Assembly (NCBI RefSeq): GCF_000828635.1
Contig: NZ_AP012547.1
Coordinates: 1,674,001 to 1,738,000, forward strand
Reading direction: 5' to 3'
Source: Sulfuritalea hydrogenivorans sk43H
GTDB taxonomy: Bacteria; Pseudomonadota; Gammaproteobacteria; Burkholderiales; Rhodocyclaceae
Length of the DNA: 64,000 nucleotides
A program made the position numbers and the translations under genes. Shown here piece after piece: positions 1 to 8,400 of this stretch. The first letter of the stretch is position 1, and each line of letters starts with the position of its first letter. The notes under the pieces are model-generated. The model was given only the letters and a program-made list of their open reading frames with translations, did not search any database and was not told the origin of the DNA.

Positions 1-801
1 AAGATCATCACCTGCGGTATCGACGTCGGTTCCGTGTCGTCGCAGGCCGTGCTGGTGGTGGATGGCGAGCTCTACGGCTTCAACAGCATGCGCACCGGAA
101 ACAACTCGCCGGATTCGGCCACCAATGCCCTGCAGGGCGTGATGGACAAGTGCGGCATGAAGCTGGAAGACATCCATTACGTCGTCGGCACCGGCTACGG
201 CCGGGTCAACGTGCCTTTCGCCCACAAGGCGATCACCGAGATCGCCTGCCATGCCCGCGGCGCCAACTACATGGGCGGCAACGGCGTGCGTACCATCCTC
301 GACATGGGCGGCCAGGACTGCAAGGCCATCCACTGCGACGAAAAGGGCAAGGTCACCAACTTCCTGATGAACGACAAGTGCGCGGCCGGTACCGGGCGCG
401 GCATGGAAGTCATCTCCGACCTGATGCAGATTCCGATCGCCGAACTGGGACCGCGTTCCTTCGACATCGACAGCGACGTCGAAGCCGTGTCCTCGGTATG
501 CGTCGTGTTCGCCAAGTCCGAGGCGCTGGGCCTGCTCAAGGCCGGCTACACCAAGAACAAGGTGATCGCGGCCTACTGCCAGGCCATGGCCGAGCGCGTG
601 GTCTCCCTGCTGGAGCGGATCGGTGTCGAAGAGGGCTTCTTCATCACCGGCGGCATTGCCAAGAACCCCGGTGTGGTCAAGCGCATCGAGAAGCTGCTCG
701 GCATCAAGGCCATCGATACCAAGGTCGATAGCCAGATCGCCGGAGCCCTTGGCGCGGCGCTGTTTGGCTACACGCTGATGTCCAAAAAGGCGGCTGCCTG
801 A
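1..801 (+). CDS. bzdQ: Benzoyl-CoA reductase ATPase subunit BzdQ/BcrD type, 5' end missing
   Basis: C-terminal 266 residues of an ASKHA-fold ATPase subunit of the ATP-dependent benzoyl-CoA reductase, which couples ATP hydrolysis to electron transfer into the aromatic ring. The reading frame is open from base 1, so the start lies upstream. Visible are the nucleotide-binding GIDVGSVSS near the left edge, DMGGQDCK around visible residue 101, and Cys in KCAAGTG (about 127) and SSVCVVFAKSE (about 167), which in this family hold the bridging [4Fe-4S] cluster. The visible length fits BcrD/BzdQ (about 280 aa) rather than the longer BcrA/BzdP (about 440 aa). It is followed 37 bp later by a ferredoxin gene, as in bzdNOPQM clusters. 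The symbol is inferred from gene order. Confidence 0.93.
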   Translation, partial: KIITCGIDVGSVSSQAVLVVDGELYGFNSMRTGNNSPDSATNALQGVMDKCGMKLEDIHYVVGTGYGRVNVPFAHKAITEIACHARGANYMGGNGVRTILDMGGQDCKAIHCDEKGKVTNFLMNDKCAAGTGRGMEVISDLMQIPIAELGPRSFDIDSDVEAVSSVCVVFAKSEALGLLKAGYTKNKVIAAYCQAMAERVVSLLERIGVEEGFFITGGIAKNPGVVKRIEKLLGIKAIDTKVDSQIAGALGAALFGYTLMSKKAAA

Positions 802-838
802 TAGCCTCCCGCGGTGCCCTGACCATAAGGAGCAAGAC

Positions 839-1123
839 ATGATCGCCAACTACGGTTACAAGGATGGTTCCGGTGAGTATTACATCAGCATCGACACGGA
901 CAAGTGCATCGGCTGCGCGGCGGATCGCGCCTGCCTGACCGCATGTCCGAAGCAGATGTTCGAGATCATCACCGACGACTACGACGACGAAGTGGCCTGG
1001 ATCAAGAAGCCCAACTGCCGCACCCTGGCCTACGACTGCGCCGACTGCAAGCCGTCGGGCGGCTACAGCAGCCTGCCGTGCATGGCGGCCTGCACTCCTG
1101 GCGCCATCAAGCACTCGTGGTAA
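839..1123 (+). CDS. bzdM: Ferredoxin, electron donor to benzoyl-CoA reductase
   Basis: 94-residue iron-sulfur protein directly after the reductase subunit, with an AAGGAGC ribosome site 5 bases before the ATG. Cysteines cluster in two groups: C23-x2-C26-x5-C32-x3-C36-P near the N terminus, and a C-terminal group ending CMAACTPGA, consistent with two [4Fe-4S] clusters. In the bzd and bcr clusters this ferredoxin carries low-potential electrons to the reductase. Order bzdQ-bzdM supports the symbol. Spacing within the second Cys group is longer than in clostridial ferredoxins, an insertion typical of the Thauera/Azoarcus type. Confidence 0.9.
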   Translation: MIANYGYKDGSGEYYISIDTDKCIGCAADRACLTACPKQMFEIITDDYDDEVAWIKKPNCRTLAYDCADCKPSGGYSSLPCMAACTPGAIKHSW

Positions 1124-1137
1124 GCGGGGTGATTGCC

Positions 1138-1449
1138 ATGGCAGAGACACCACGGCGGGTGATTCCGATCGCGCAGGCCAAAGTGGTCAGTCCCGAGGAT
1201 GCACTGCTCAAGGACGGCTGGGTGCGCCAGACCACCATCGGCGAACCGCGCCTGTCCGAGATCGTGCAGAACTACAAGGCGATGGGCTTCGAAGTCCATG
1301 TCGAGGAGTTCAAGACGGAAGGGACGGGGAGCGAGGGCTGCAACACCTGTTTCGATGCAGGCCAGGAAATGGGCTTCATGTACGGCACGGTCTATGTCCG
1401 CAAGCGCGGCGAACCGGCCGGCAATGACATAGATAGCGAACTGTTTTAA
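1138..1449 (+). CDS. bzdS: Small conserved protein of the benzoate cluster, BzdS position
   Basis: 103-residue soluble protein of unknown function, 14 bp after bzdM. It has no signal peptide or membrane segment. A central GCNTCFDAG gives a CxxC pair that could bind metal or be redox active, but nothing else in the sequence assigns a role. Its place between the ferredoxin and the GNAT gene matches the unassigned bzdS in Azoarcus-type clusters; the symbol rests on synteny only. Confidence 0.72.
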   Translation: MAETPRRVIPIAQAKVVSPEDALLKDGWVRQTTIGEPRLSEIVQNYKAMGFEVHVEEFKTEGTGSEGCNTCFDAGQEMGFMYGTVYVRKRGEPAGNDIDSELF

Positions 1450-1496
1450 GCATTCGGGGCGCCAGCGGCGCTGCCGACCAGACAAGGAGGATTGAA

Positions 1497-1949
1497 ATGG
1501 CTGATCAGAAAAGAGTAATGCGCGTCCTGCGCCAGGGGGATCTGGACGCCATCGTCGCGATCGACGCGTTCGCCACCGGCGAGCCGCGGCGCGAGTACTA
1601 CGAGCGCAAGATTGCCGGCATCCTGAACCGGGCCGCCAACATCAACACCTCGATCGTCTGCGAGATCGACGGCAAGGTGGTCGGCTTCGTCATGGGCTAC
1701 GTGTTCTTCGGCGAATTCGGCATTGCCGACGGCACCGCGACGATCGACACCATTGGCGTGCATCCCGACTTCCGCCACTTCGGCGTCGCCGCCGAAATGC
1801 TCGACCAGTTCATGATGAACATGAAGGCCGCCGGGGTGAAGAAGGTCTACACGCTGGTGAACTGGGACGATTTCGCACTGGAGAAGTTCTTCAAGGCCAA
1901 CAAGTTCGCGCCTTCGAAGCGGATTAACCTCGAGTACGAGCTGCCCTGA
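1497..1949 (+). CDS. bzdT: GNAT-family N-acetyltransferase in the bzd operon
   Basis: 150 residues with the GNAT fold: an acceptor-side strand CEIDGKVVGFVMGYVFF (about 53-69), then GVHPDFRHFGVAAEMLDQF (about 88-106) containing the acetyl-CoA pyrophosphate loop, here RHFGVA in place of the usual R/Q-x-x-G-x-G/A. A strong AAGGAGG precedes the ATG. The substrate is unknown; acetylation of a pathway protein or intermediate is possible but not shown. Synteny equates it with bzdT. Confidence 0.78.
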   Translation: MADQKRVMRVLRQGDLDAIVAIDAFATGEPRREYYERKIAGILNRAANINTSIVCEIDGKVVGFVMGYVFFGEFGIADGTATIDTIGVHPDFRHFGVAAEMLDQFMMNMKAAGVKKVYTLVNWDDFALEKFFKANKFAPSKRINLEYELP

Positions 1950-1974
1950 GTCCGGGACGGATCGGCGCCAGGCC

Positions 1975-2607
1975 ATGTGGATCGATACCCATTGTCATAC
2001 GAAGTATTCGTACGACAACTGGCTCGAACCGCTGGACCTGATCCGGCGCGCGAAAGCCCTCGGCCTCGATGGTGTCTGCATCACCGAGCACTATTCCTAC
2101 GAGGCGTCCGAACCGGTCGAGCAGATCGGCCGCGAGGAAGGCCTGCTGGTGCTGCGCGGGGTCGAGATTGCGACGGATCGGGGCCACCTGCTGGCCTACG
2201 GCGTTGTCGATGATGGCTGGAATGTATGGGGACGCGACAGCTACCTGCCGCTGCAAGAGGTGATCGAGCGCATCAATTCGCTCGGCGGCATCTGCGTTCC
2301 GGCGCATCCGTTTCGCAACGTCGGGCTGGCCAGCCTGCTCGATGGTCTGCTCGAGCTGCAAGACATCGCCGCCGTGGAGTCGCACAACGGCGTCAATGCG
2401 GAAAGCGACAACGATCTGGCCATCCGGGCCTCGGCGCACATGGGATTGCCGACCCTGGGCGGCAGCGATTGCCACAAGACGGTGGCGGTGGGGCGTTGCG
2501 CGACGGAGTTTTCGCAGCCGGTGCATGACATGGCCGGCTTCATTGCGGCAGTGAAGGCCGGCGCTTGCCGGGGCGCGTACTACGCGCCCTACAGCCGGCA
2601 ACAGTAA
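1975..2607 (+). CDS. bzdU: PHP-domain metal-dependent hydrolase in the bzd operon
   Basis: 210 residues of the PHP (polymerase and histidinol phosphatase) fold. Metal-ligand motifs are visible in order: DTHCHTKYS at residues 4-12, ITEHYS near 38, an E in RGVEIATDRGHLL around 63, PAHPFRN near 108, and GGSDCHKT near 161. Such proteins are phosphoesterases or related hydrolases; the substrate here is unknown. It sits 25 bp after the GNAT gene and 12 bp before bzdV, so is probably co-transcribed. Symbol from synteny. Confidence 0.8.
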   Translation: MWIDTHCHTKYSYDNWLEPLDLIRRAKALGLDGVCITEHYSYEASEPVEQIGREEGLLVLRGVEIATDRGHLLAYGVVDDGWNVWGRDSYLPLQEVIERINSLGGICVPAHPFRNVGLASLLDGLLELQDIAAVESHNGVNAESDNDLAIRASAHMGLPTLGGSDCHKTVAVGRCATEFSQPVHDMAGFIAAVKAGACRGAYYAPYSRQQ

Positions 2608-2619
2608 CGCGAGGGAAAT

Positions 2620-5184
2620 ATGCAGGCCATACAGACGTCCGAGATCAGGTGGTATAAAACCCGGAAGGCGCCAAGTGCGACTGATGCCGACGCGGCCGCC
2701 TGTGTCGGCATCACCATAGACGGCAAGGTAGTACAGGCGCCGGCGGGCGTTTCGCTGCTCTCGGCCGCTACGGCTGCGGGCATCTATATTCCCGCCCTGT
2801 GCGCCCATCCGGATCTGCCGCCCGCTTGCCAGCGCGGCGGCAGCGACAGCGGCTGCAACCTCTGCGTGGTTGAAATCGCCGGCACCACCGGCATGCGCAC
2901 CTCGTGCTCGGTTCCGGTCGAGGCCGGCATGGTCGTCACCACCACCTCGCCGGCCATCGACAAGCTGCGCAAGGAACGCATCGCCAAAACCCTTGGTACG
3001 CATCCCCACGTCTGCCTGACCTGCCCGCAGCGCGAAGGCTGCAGCCGCACCACCTGTTCCTTCGGCAATCCCGTCGAGCAGCGCTGCTGCTCGATTTTCA
3101 ACAGCTGCGAACTGCGCAAGGTGTCCGATTACGTCGGCATTCCGCCGACGACGCCCAACTACAAGCACATCCAGTTGCCGGTGATCAAGGACGAACCCTT
3201 CTACGACCGCGACTACAACCTGTGCATCGACTGCCGGCGCTGCCTGGTGGCCTGCAACGAGGTGCGCGGCGTCGGCTGCCTCGAAGTGAAGAACACCGAC
3301 GGCCGGACGTGGGTCGGCACCATCGCGGCGACGCTGCTCGAATCCGGCTGCAAGTTCTGCTCTGCCTGCGTCACCGTCTGCCCGACCGGCGCCCTGATGG
3401 ACCGCACGCTGGATGTCGCGCGCAAGGAAGAAACCCAGGTGCCGTGCAAGGCCACCTGTCCGGCCGGCATCGACGTGCCACGCTACGTGCAGCTGGTGGG
3501 CCTCGGCATGTACGGCGAGGCGGTTGCCGTGGTGCGCGAGAAGCTGCCCTTCCCCGGCATCCTCGGCCGTGCGTGTTTCAGCCCCTGCGAATCGGCCTGC
3601 CGGCGCAAGGACCTCGACGATCCGCTGTCGATCCGCAGCCTGAAGCGGATCGCCGCCGACAACGATACCGGCCTGTGGCGCAAGCATTCGATCCAGTTGC
3701 CGCCCTCGGGCAAGAGGGCGGCGGTGGTCGGCGCCGGGCCGGGCGGGCTGACCGCTGCCTATTACCTCGCCAAGAAGGGTCACAGCGTCACCGTATTCGA
3801 TGCCTTGCCCGCCGCCGGCGGCATGGCGCGCTATGGCATTCCGTCGTATCGCGTGCCGCTGGCCGTGATCGACCAGGAAGTGGGCGAAGTCGAAAAGCTG
3901 GGCGTTGAATTCCGCTTCAACACGCGCATCGAGAATGTCGATGATCTGAAGGCGCAGGGTTTCGATGCGGTCTTCCTCGGCATCGGTGCGCAGAACGGCG
4001 ATCCGCTGGGCATCCCCGGCGACAATCTGCCGAACGTGGTCGACAGCCCGACCTTCCTGCGCGCGGCGACCATGGGCAAAATCGGCAAAGTCGGCGCTGA
4101 CGGTACGGCGATTTCGATCGGCAAGCGCGTCGCGGTGATCGGCGGCGGCAACGTGGCCACCGACAATGCGCGATCGGCCCGTCGTCTCGGCGCCGAAGTC
4201 GTCGACATGGTGTATCGCCGCACCCAGGAGGAAATGCCTGCGCGCGACGATGAAGTACAGGGCTGCATCGAAGAGCAGGTGAACCTGCGATTCCTGCTGG
4301 CGCCGAAGAAAATCGAGCTCAACGAGAGCGGTACCTCGCGCCTCCGGATCACCTACGTCAGGATGCAGCTGGGCGAGCCGGATGCGTCGGGCCGACGCCG
4401 GCCGATGGAAATCGCCGGCAGCGAGTTCACCGAGGACGTCGATCTGGTCATTGGTGCGATCGGCCAGCGTCCGGAAGTAATTACCGGTTACGGCGTGCAA
4501 CTGGCGAAGAACAACCGCGTCCAGGTACGCGAGGACAACATGCTGACCAGCCGCCCCGGCGTCTATGCCGGCGGCGACTGCGTGCTCGGCCCGTCGACGC
4601 TGATCGAATCCGTCGCCCAGGGCCGCAAGGCGGCTGCGGCGATGGATGCCTTCCTCGGCGGCGACGGCAACATCGAGGAGAAGCTGCTGCCGGACTGGGA
4701 CACCGATCCGTACATCGGCCGCGAGGAGGGCTTCAATACCCGCAAGCGCCTGCATCCCATCTTCATCGACCCGGCCAAACGCAACAATTGGGATGAAGTC
4801 GAACTCGGTTTCGACGAAGCGACGGCGCGCGCGGAAGCCTTGCGCTGCCTCAAGTGCAACCTTGCGGCGAAGATCGAGGACATGGTGCTGCCACCGGAGG
4901 CATGGCTGGAACTGACGGCCGAAAACGTGGCCGGGGTGCAGACCGAATCGGGCGTGTATCAGTTGCTCGACGCCGACAAGAAGGTGCTGGTGATCAGGGG
5001 TGTCGAGAACCTGCGCGAAGGCTTGGAGGCCATGCTCGACAAGGCCGACATCGCCAAATACTTCGTCTGGGAGGATGCCCCCTTCTTCAGCCAGCGCGAG
5101 AACCAGCTGGTGCAGGCCTACATGCAGCAATACGGCGGCATGCCACCGGGCGTGGGCGCCGACGAAATGGACGACTTGTTCTAG
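2620..5184 (+). CDS. bzdV: Large Fe-S flavoprotein, putative NAD(P):ferredoxin oxidoreductase BzdV
   Basis: 854-residue multidomain electron carrier thought to regenerate reduced ferredoxin for benzoyl-CoA reductase. The N-terminal part is NuoG/HydA-like: a [2Fe-2S] region with Cys around residues 60-90, a Cys-rich NuoG-like segment CLTCPQREGCSRTTC near 132-146, and two [4Fe-4S] motifs, CIDCRRCLVAC (about 202) and CKFCSACVTVCP (about 247). From about residue 275 it becomes a glutamate-synthase-small-subunit (GltD/NfnB-like) module with CKATCPAG, FAD motif GAGPGG (about 369) and NAD(P) motif GGGN (about 507), ending in CLKC near 746. The combination resembles enzymes that couple NADPH oxidation to low-potential ferredoxin. 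The exact reaction is inferred. Confidence 0.85.
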   Translation: MQAIQTSEIRWYKTRKAPSATDADAAACVGITIDGKVVQAPAGVSLLSAATAAGIYIPALCAHPDLPPACQRGGSDSGCNLCVVEIAGTTGMRTSCSVPVEAGMVVTTTSPAIDKLRKERIAKTLGTHPHVCLTCPQREGCSRTTCSFGNPVEQRCCSIFNSCELRKVSDYVGIPPTTPNYKHIQLPVIKDEPFYDRDYNLCIDCRRCLVACNEVRGVGCLEVKNTDGRTWVGTIAATLLESGCKFCSACVTVCPTGALMDRTLDVARKEETQVPCKATCPAGIDVPRYVQLVGLGMYGEAVAVVREKLPFPGILGRACFSPCESACRRKDLDDPLSIRSLKRIAADNDTGLWRKHSIQLPPSGKRAAVVGAGPGGLTAAYYLAKKGHSVTVFDALPAAGGMARYGIPSYRVPLAVIDQEVGEVEKLGVEFRFNTRIENVDDLKAQGFDAVFLGIGAQNGDPLGIPGDNLPNVVDSPTFLRAATMGKIGKVGADGTAISIGKRVAVIGGGNVATDNARSARRLGAEVVDMVYRRTQEEMPARDDEVQGCIEEQVNLRFLLAPKKIELNESGTSRLRITYVRMQLGEPDASGRRRPMEIAGSEFTEDVDLVIGAIGQRPEVITGYGVQLAKNNRVQVREDNMLTSRPGVYAGGDCVLGPSTLIESVAQGRKAAAAMDAFLGGDGNIEEKLLPDWDTDPYIGREEGFNTRKRLHPIFIDPAKRNNWDEVELGFDEATARAEALRCLKCNLAAKIEDMVLPPEAWLELTAENVAGVQTESGVYQLLDADKKVLVIRGVENLREGLEAMLDKADIAKYFVWEDAPFFSQRENQLVQAYMQQYGGMPPGVGADEMDDLF

Positions 5185-5192
5185 GAACCCAA

Positions 5193-5978
5193 ATGACTAA
5201 CTTCGTGACCGATTTCAAATTCATCACTTATGGCGTGGCAGGCGGGCTGGCGACGCTGACCATCAACAAGCCTCCATTCAACGTGCTCGACATTCCGATG
5301 ATGGAGGAGATCAACGTCGCGCTCGATGCCTGCCTCGCGGCGAACGACGTCAAGCTGCTGCTCATCACCGGCGCCGGCGAGAAGGCGTTTTCGGCGGGTG
5401 TCGAAGTGGCCGACCATACGCCGGACAAGGTGGACCGCATGATCGAAGTGTTCCACGGCATCTTCCGGCGCCTGAACCGGATGCCAATGCCGACGCTGGC
5501 GGCGGTGAATGGCGCGGCGCTCGGCGGCGGCATGGAACTGGCCATCGCCTGCGACATGCTGGTGGCGGCGGCCGGCGCCAAGTTCGGCCAGCCCGAGATC
5601 AAGCTGGCGGTGTTTCCGCCGATCGCCGCCGTGCTGCTGCCGCGGTTGGTGCCGCCGGCGCGGGCGATGGAACTGCTGCTGGGCGGCAACAACATCGACG
5701 CCGATGAAGCGCTGCGCATCGGCCTCGTCAATCGCGTTTTTGCCAAGGAGAGCTTCGCCGCCGACCTCAAGGCCTTTGTCGATCCCTATCTGGCCCTGAG
5801 TCGTGCCGCGCTGCTCAGCACGCGCAAGGCGATCCGCGCCGCGAGCGACAAGCCCTTCGATGCCGCGCTGGATGCCGCGGAAGAAATCTACCTCAAGGAA
5901 CTGATGGCTACCGAGGATGCAAAGGAAGGCCTGGCCGCGTTCCTTGAAAAGCGCAAACCGGTCTGGCGCGATCGCTGA
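5193..5978 (+). CDS. bzdW: Cyclohexa-1,5-diene-1-carbonyl-CoA hydratase
   Basis: 261-residue crotonase-family protein, the family size. It should hydrate the dienoyl-CoA formed by benzoyl-CoA reductase to 6-hydroxycyclohex-1-ene-1-carbonyl-CoA. The oxyanion-hole strands are KAFSAGVEV (about 65) and NGAALGGGMELAIACD (about 107-122). The ATG at 5193 is chosen because it begins the crotonase domain 8 bp after the bzdV stop; the same open frame extends upstream only as a shadow of bzdV. Specific substrate assignment rests on position between bzdV and bzdX. Confidence 0.88.
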   Translation: MTNFVTDFKFITYGVAGGLATLTINKPPFNVLDIPMMEEINVALDACLAANDVKLLLITGAGEKAFSAGVEVADHTPDKVDRMIEVFHGIFRRLNRMPMPTLAAVNGAALGGGMELAIACDMLVAAAGAKFGQPEIKLAVFPPIAAVLLPRLVPPARAMELLLGGNNIDADEALRIGLVNRVFAKESFAADLKAFVDPYLALSRAALLSTRKAIRAASDKPFDAALDAAEEIYLKELMATEDAKEGLAAFLEKRKPVWRDR

Positions 5979-6007
5979 ACAAGACAACCCTACACGTGGA
6001 GGCAATA

Positions 6008-7087
6008 GTGATTCCTGAATTCATCGATACCTGGCAAATGACCGAGCCGGGCAAGCTGCTGAAGACCCGCATCCCGACGCCGGCGCTGGCCGCCGGCGAG
6101 GCCTTGGTCAAGGTCGCCGGCTGTGGCGTCTGCCATACCGATCTGTCCTATTTCTACATGGGCGTGCCGACGGTGCAGAAGCCGCCCCTGTCGCTCGGCC
6201 ACGAGGTGTCCGGCGTGGTGGTGGCGGCTCATGAGTCAACTGCGGCGCGCGTGCTCGGCAAGGAAGTCATCATTCCGGCGGTCCTGCCGTGCAACAAATG
6301 CGAACTGTGCAAGACGGGACGCGGCAACCGTTGCCTCGCCCAGAAGATGCCGGGAAATTCGATGGGCATCTACGGCGGGTATTCCAGCCACATTCCGGTG
6401 CCGGCGGCGGACCTGTGCATCGTCGGCAATCGCGGCAACATTCCGCTGGAGCACCTGTCGGTGGTGGCGGATGCGGTGACCACGCCCTACCAGGCGGCCA
6501 TCCGGGCGCGACTCACGGCCGGCGACCGCGTCATCATCATCGGCGCGGCGGGCGGTGTCGGCAGTTTCATGACCCAGGTGGCCAAGGGCATGGGCGCGGC
6601 GGCGGTGATCGGCATCGACATCAATGAGGAAAAGCTGGAGTTCATGAAGGGCTACGGGGCCGACTTCACCATCAACCCCAGGGGCAAGACCGCCAAGGAG
6701 GTCAAGGAGCTGTTCAAGGCCTTCTGCAAGGAAAAGGGTCTGCCGTCCAACTATGGCTGGAAGATCTTCGAAGTCACCGGCAGCAAGCCCGGCCAGGAGC
6801 TGGCGCTGTCGCTGCTGTCCTTCACCGGCACGCTGGTGGTGGTCGGCTACGGCAGCGACGAGACTTCCTACATGCTGTCGAAGCTGATGGCCTTCGACGC
6901 CGAACTGATCGGCACCTGGGGCTGTCTGCCTGAGTACTACCCGAAGGTTCTGGACATGTGCGTCGACGGCAGGATTGCGCTCGGACCGTTTGTCGAGACG
7001 CGCCCCATGAGCCAGATCGAGCAGGTGTTCGACGAAGCGCATCACGGAAAGCTCAAGCGGCGCGTGATTCTGACCCCCGATTTCTGA
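6008..7087 (+). CDS. bzdX: 6-hydroxycyclohex-1-ene-1-carbonyl-CoA dehydrogenase
   Basis: 359-residue zinc-dependent medium-chain alcohol dehydrogenase that oxidises the hydroxyl of the hydrated dienoyl-CoA to the 6-oxo compound. Catalytic zinc ligands are in GCGVCHTD and GHEVSG; structural zinc Cys are in CNKCELCKTGRGNRC; the Rossmann loop is GAAGGVG. The GTG at 6008 is preferred to the in-frame GTG at 5996 because a GGAGG sequence lies at 5998-6002, six bases before it, and would fall inside the longer version. It lies 29 bp after bzdW. Confidence 0.9.
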   Translation: MIPEFIDTWQMTEPGKLLKTRIPTPALAAGEALVKVAGCGVCHTDLSYFYMGVPTVQKPPLSLGHEVSGVVVAAHESTAARVLGKEVIIPAVLPCNKCELCKTGRGNRCLAQKMPGNSMGIYGGYSSHIPVPAADLCIVGNRGNIPLEHLSVVADAVTTPYQAAIRARLTAGDRVIIIGAAGGVGSFMTQVAKGMGAAAVIGIDINEEKLEFMKGYGADFTINPRGKTAKEVKELFKAFCKEKGLPSNYGWKIFEVTGSKPGQELALSLLSFTGTLVVVGYGSDETSYMLSKLMAFDAELIGTWGCLPEYYPKVLDMCVDGRIALGPFVETRPMSQIEQVFDEAHHGKLKRRVILTPDF

Positions 7088-7124
7088 TAGCGGCACACTT
7101 ACGAATTTACAGAGGAGAATCAAC

Positions 7125-8255
7125 ATGGCACTGGAATGGCTACGCAGGGAAAACGATCTGAAGGATCATCAGCTTTTTGACAACAGCCACTTCGGCAAGG
7201 ATGCGCCGACGGTGATCTACGAAGAGCGTCCGGTGCTGGACGACAAGGGTGCCGCGGTGCCGGGACTGTTCTCCGCCTGGATCTGGCTCAACAATCCGAG
7301 CCAGTACAACTCCTACACCACCGACATGGTCAAGGGCGTCATCGCCGGCATGCAGCGCGCGTCCTCCGACCGGAAGGTCGTCGCCGTGGTGTTCACCGCG
7401 GTCGGCGACAAGGCCTTCTGCACCGGCGGCAACACCGCCGAGTATTCCTCCTACTACTCCAAGCGGCCCAACGAGTACGGCGAGTACATGGATCTGTTCA
7501 ACGCCATGGTCGACGGCATCCTCAATTGCAAGAAGCCGGTGATCTGCCGCGTCAATGGCATGCGCGTCGCCGGCGGACAGGAAATCGGCATGGCCACCGA
7601 CATCACGGTGACCTCCGACCTCGCCGTGTTCGGCCAGGCCGGCCCCAAGCACGGCTCCGCCCCGGTTGGCGGCTCGACCGACTTTTTGCCCTGGTTCCTG
7701 TCCATGGAAGATGCGATGTACAACTGCATCTCCTGCGAGACCTGGAGCGCCTACAAGATGAAGTCGAAGGGACTGGTCACCAAGGCCGTGCCGGTGCTGA
7801 AGAAGGACGGCCAGTGGGTGAGGAATCCGCTGGTGCGTACCGACACCTTCGTCGATGACGGCGAGATCGTCTATGGCGAGCCGATTGCCGGCGACAAGGT
7901 CGCTGCCGCCAAGGCGCTGATGGCCGAGTGCACGACCGATTTCGAGCTGCTCGACGCCGAAGTCAATCGCCTGGTCTGGAAGTTCGCCAACCTGTTCCCC
8001 AATTGCCTGATCAATTCCATCGACGGCATCCGCGGCAAGAAGAAGTTCTTCTGGGACCAGATGAAGCTGCCGAACCGCCACTGGCTGGCCGCCAACATGA
8101 ACCACGAGGCCTGGCTGGGCTTCAACGCCTTCGACGCGAAGAAGGTAACGGGCAAGGACGTCATCGACTTCGTCCGCTTCCGCCAACTGGTTGCGGAAGG
8201 CGCACTGTTCGACGACAAGTTCGCCGAGCAGGTGCTGGCGAAGCCGAAGGGCTGA
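7125..8255 (+). CDS. bzdY: 6-oxocyclohex-1-ene-1-carbonyl-CoA hydrolase (ring opening)
   Basis: 376-residue crotonase-superfamily enzyme, longer than ordinary hydratases and matching the Oah/BzdY family, which adds two waters and opens the alicyclic ring to 3-hydroxypimelyl-CoA. Motifs include FCTGGNTAEYSSYY (about 98), NGMRVAGGQEIGMATD (about 145-160) and GQAGPKHGSAPVGGSTD (about 170). AGAGGAG lies upstream of the ATG. The gene is followed by a 145-bp gap containing a large inverted repeat before bzdZ. Confidence 0.92.
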   Translation: MALEWLRRENDLKDHQLFDNSHFGKDAPTVIYEERPVLDDKGAAVPGLFSAWIWLNNPSQYNSYTTDMVKGVIAGMQRASSDRKVVAVVFTAVGDKAFCTGGNTAEYSSYYSKRPNEYGEYMDLFNAMVDGILNCKKPVICRVNGMRVAGGQEIGMATDITVTSDLAVFGQAGPKHGSAPVGGSTDFLPWFLSMEDAMYNCISCETWSAYKMKSKGLVTKAVPVLKKDGQWVRNPLVRTDTFVDDGEIVYGEPIAGDKVAAAKALMAECTTDFELLDAEVNRLVWKFANLFPNCLINSIDGIRGKKKFFWDQMKLPNRHWLAANMNHEAWLGFNAFDAKKVTGKDVIDFVRFRQLVAEGALFDDKFAEQVLAKPKG

Positions 8256-8266
8256 ACGGCGGTTTT

Positions 8267-8352
8267 GTCCGCAGATTTCGCAGATTTGCGCAGATGAAGG
8301 CAGCACTTGTTTGGTCGTGCCGTAATCTGCGCAATCCGTGAAATCCGCGGAC
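8267..8352. repeat. Long imperfect inverted repeat between bzdY and bzdZ
   Basis: A 29-base left arm (8267-8295, starting GTCCGCAGATTTCGC) is matched by a 28-base right arm (8325-8352, ending GAAATCCGCGGAC) with a few mismatches and one gap, enclosing a 29-base loop. The arms themselves contain tandem GCAGATTT-like units. There is no U-run after it, so it is not a standard terminator. It could be an RNA-stabilising or attenuating hairpin in the bzd transcript, or a dispersed palindromic repeat. Confidence 0.75.
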
Positions 8353-8400
8353 TGCTTTGGCTTTTCTTGCTGAATCATCATTTTCGATTGGGACCAGCAC

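Noticed and set aside
1924-5130. A 1068-codon open frame on the minus strand opposite bzdU/bzdV
   Set aside because: It mirrors the third-codon-position GC bias of the real plus-strand genes, shows His/Arg/Ala-rich low-complexity sequence and no domain, and crosses several well-supported genes.
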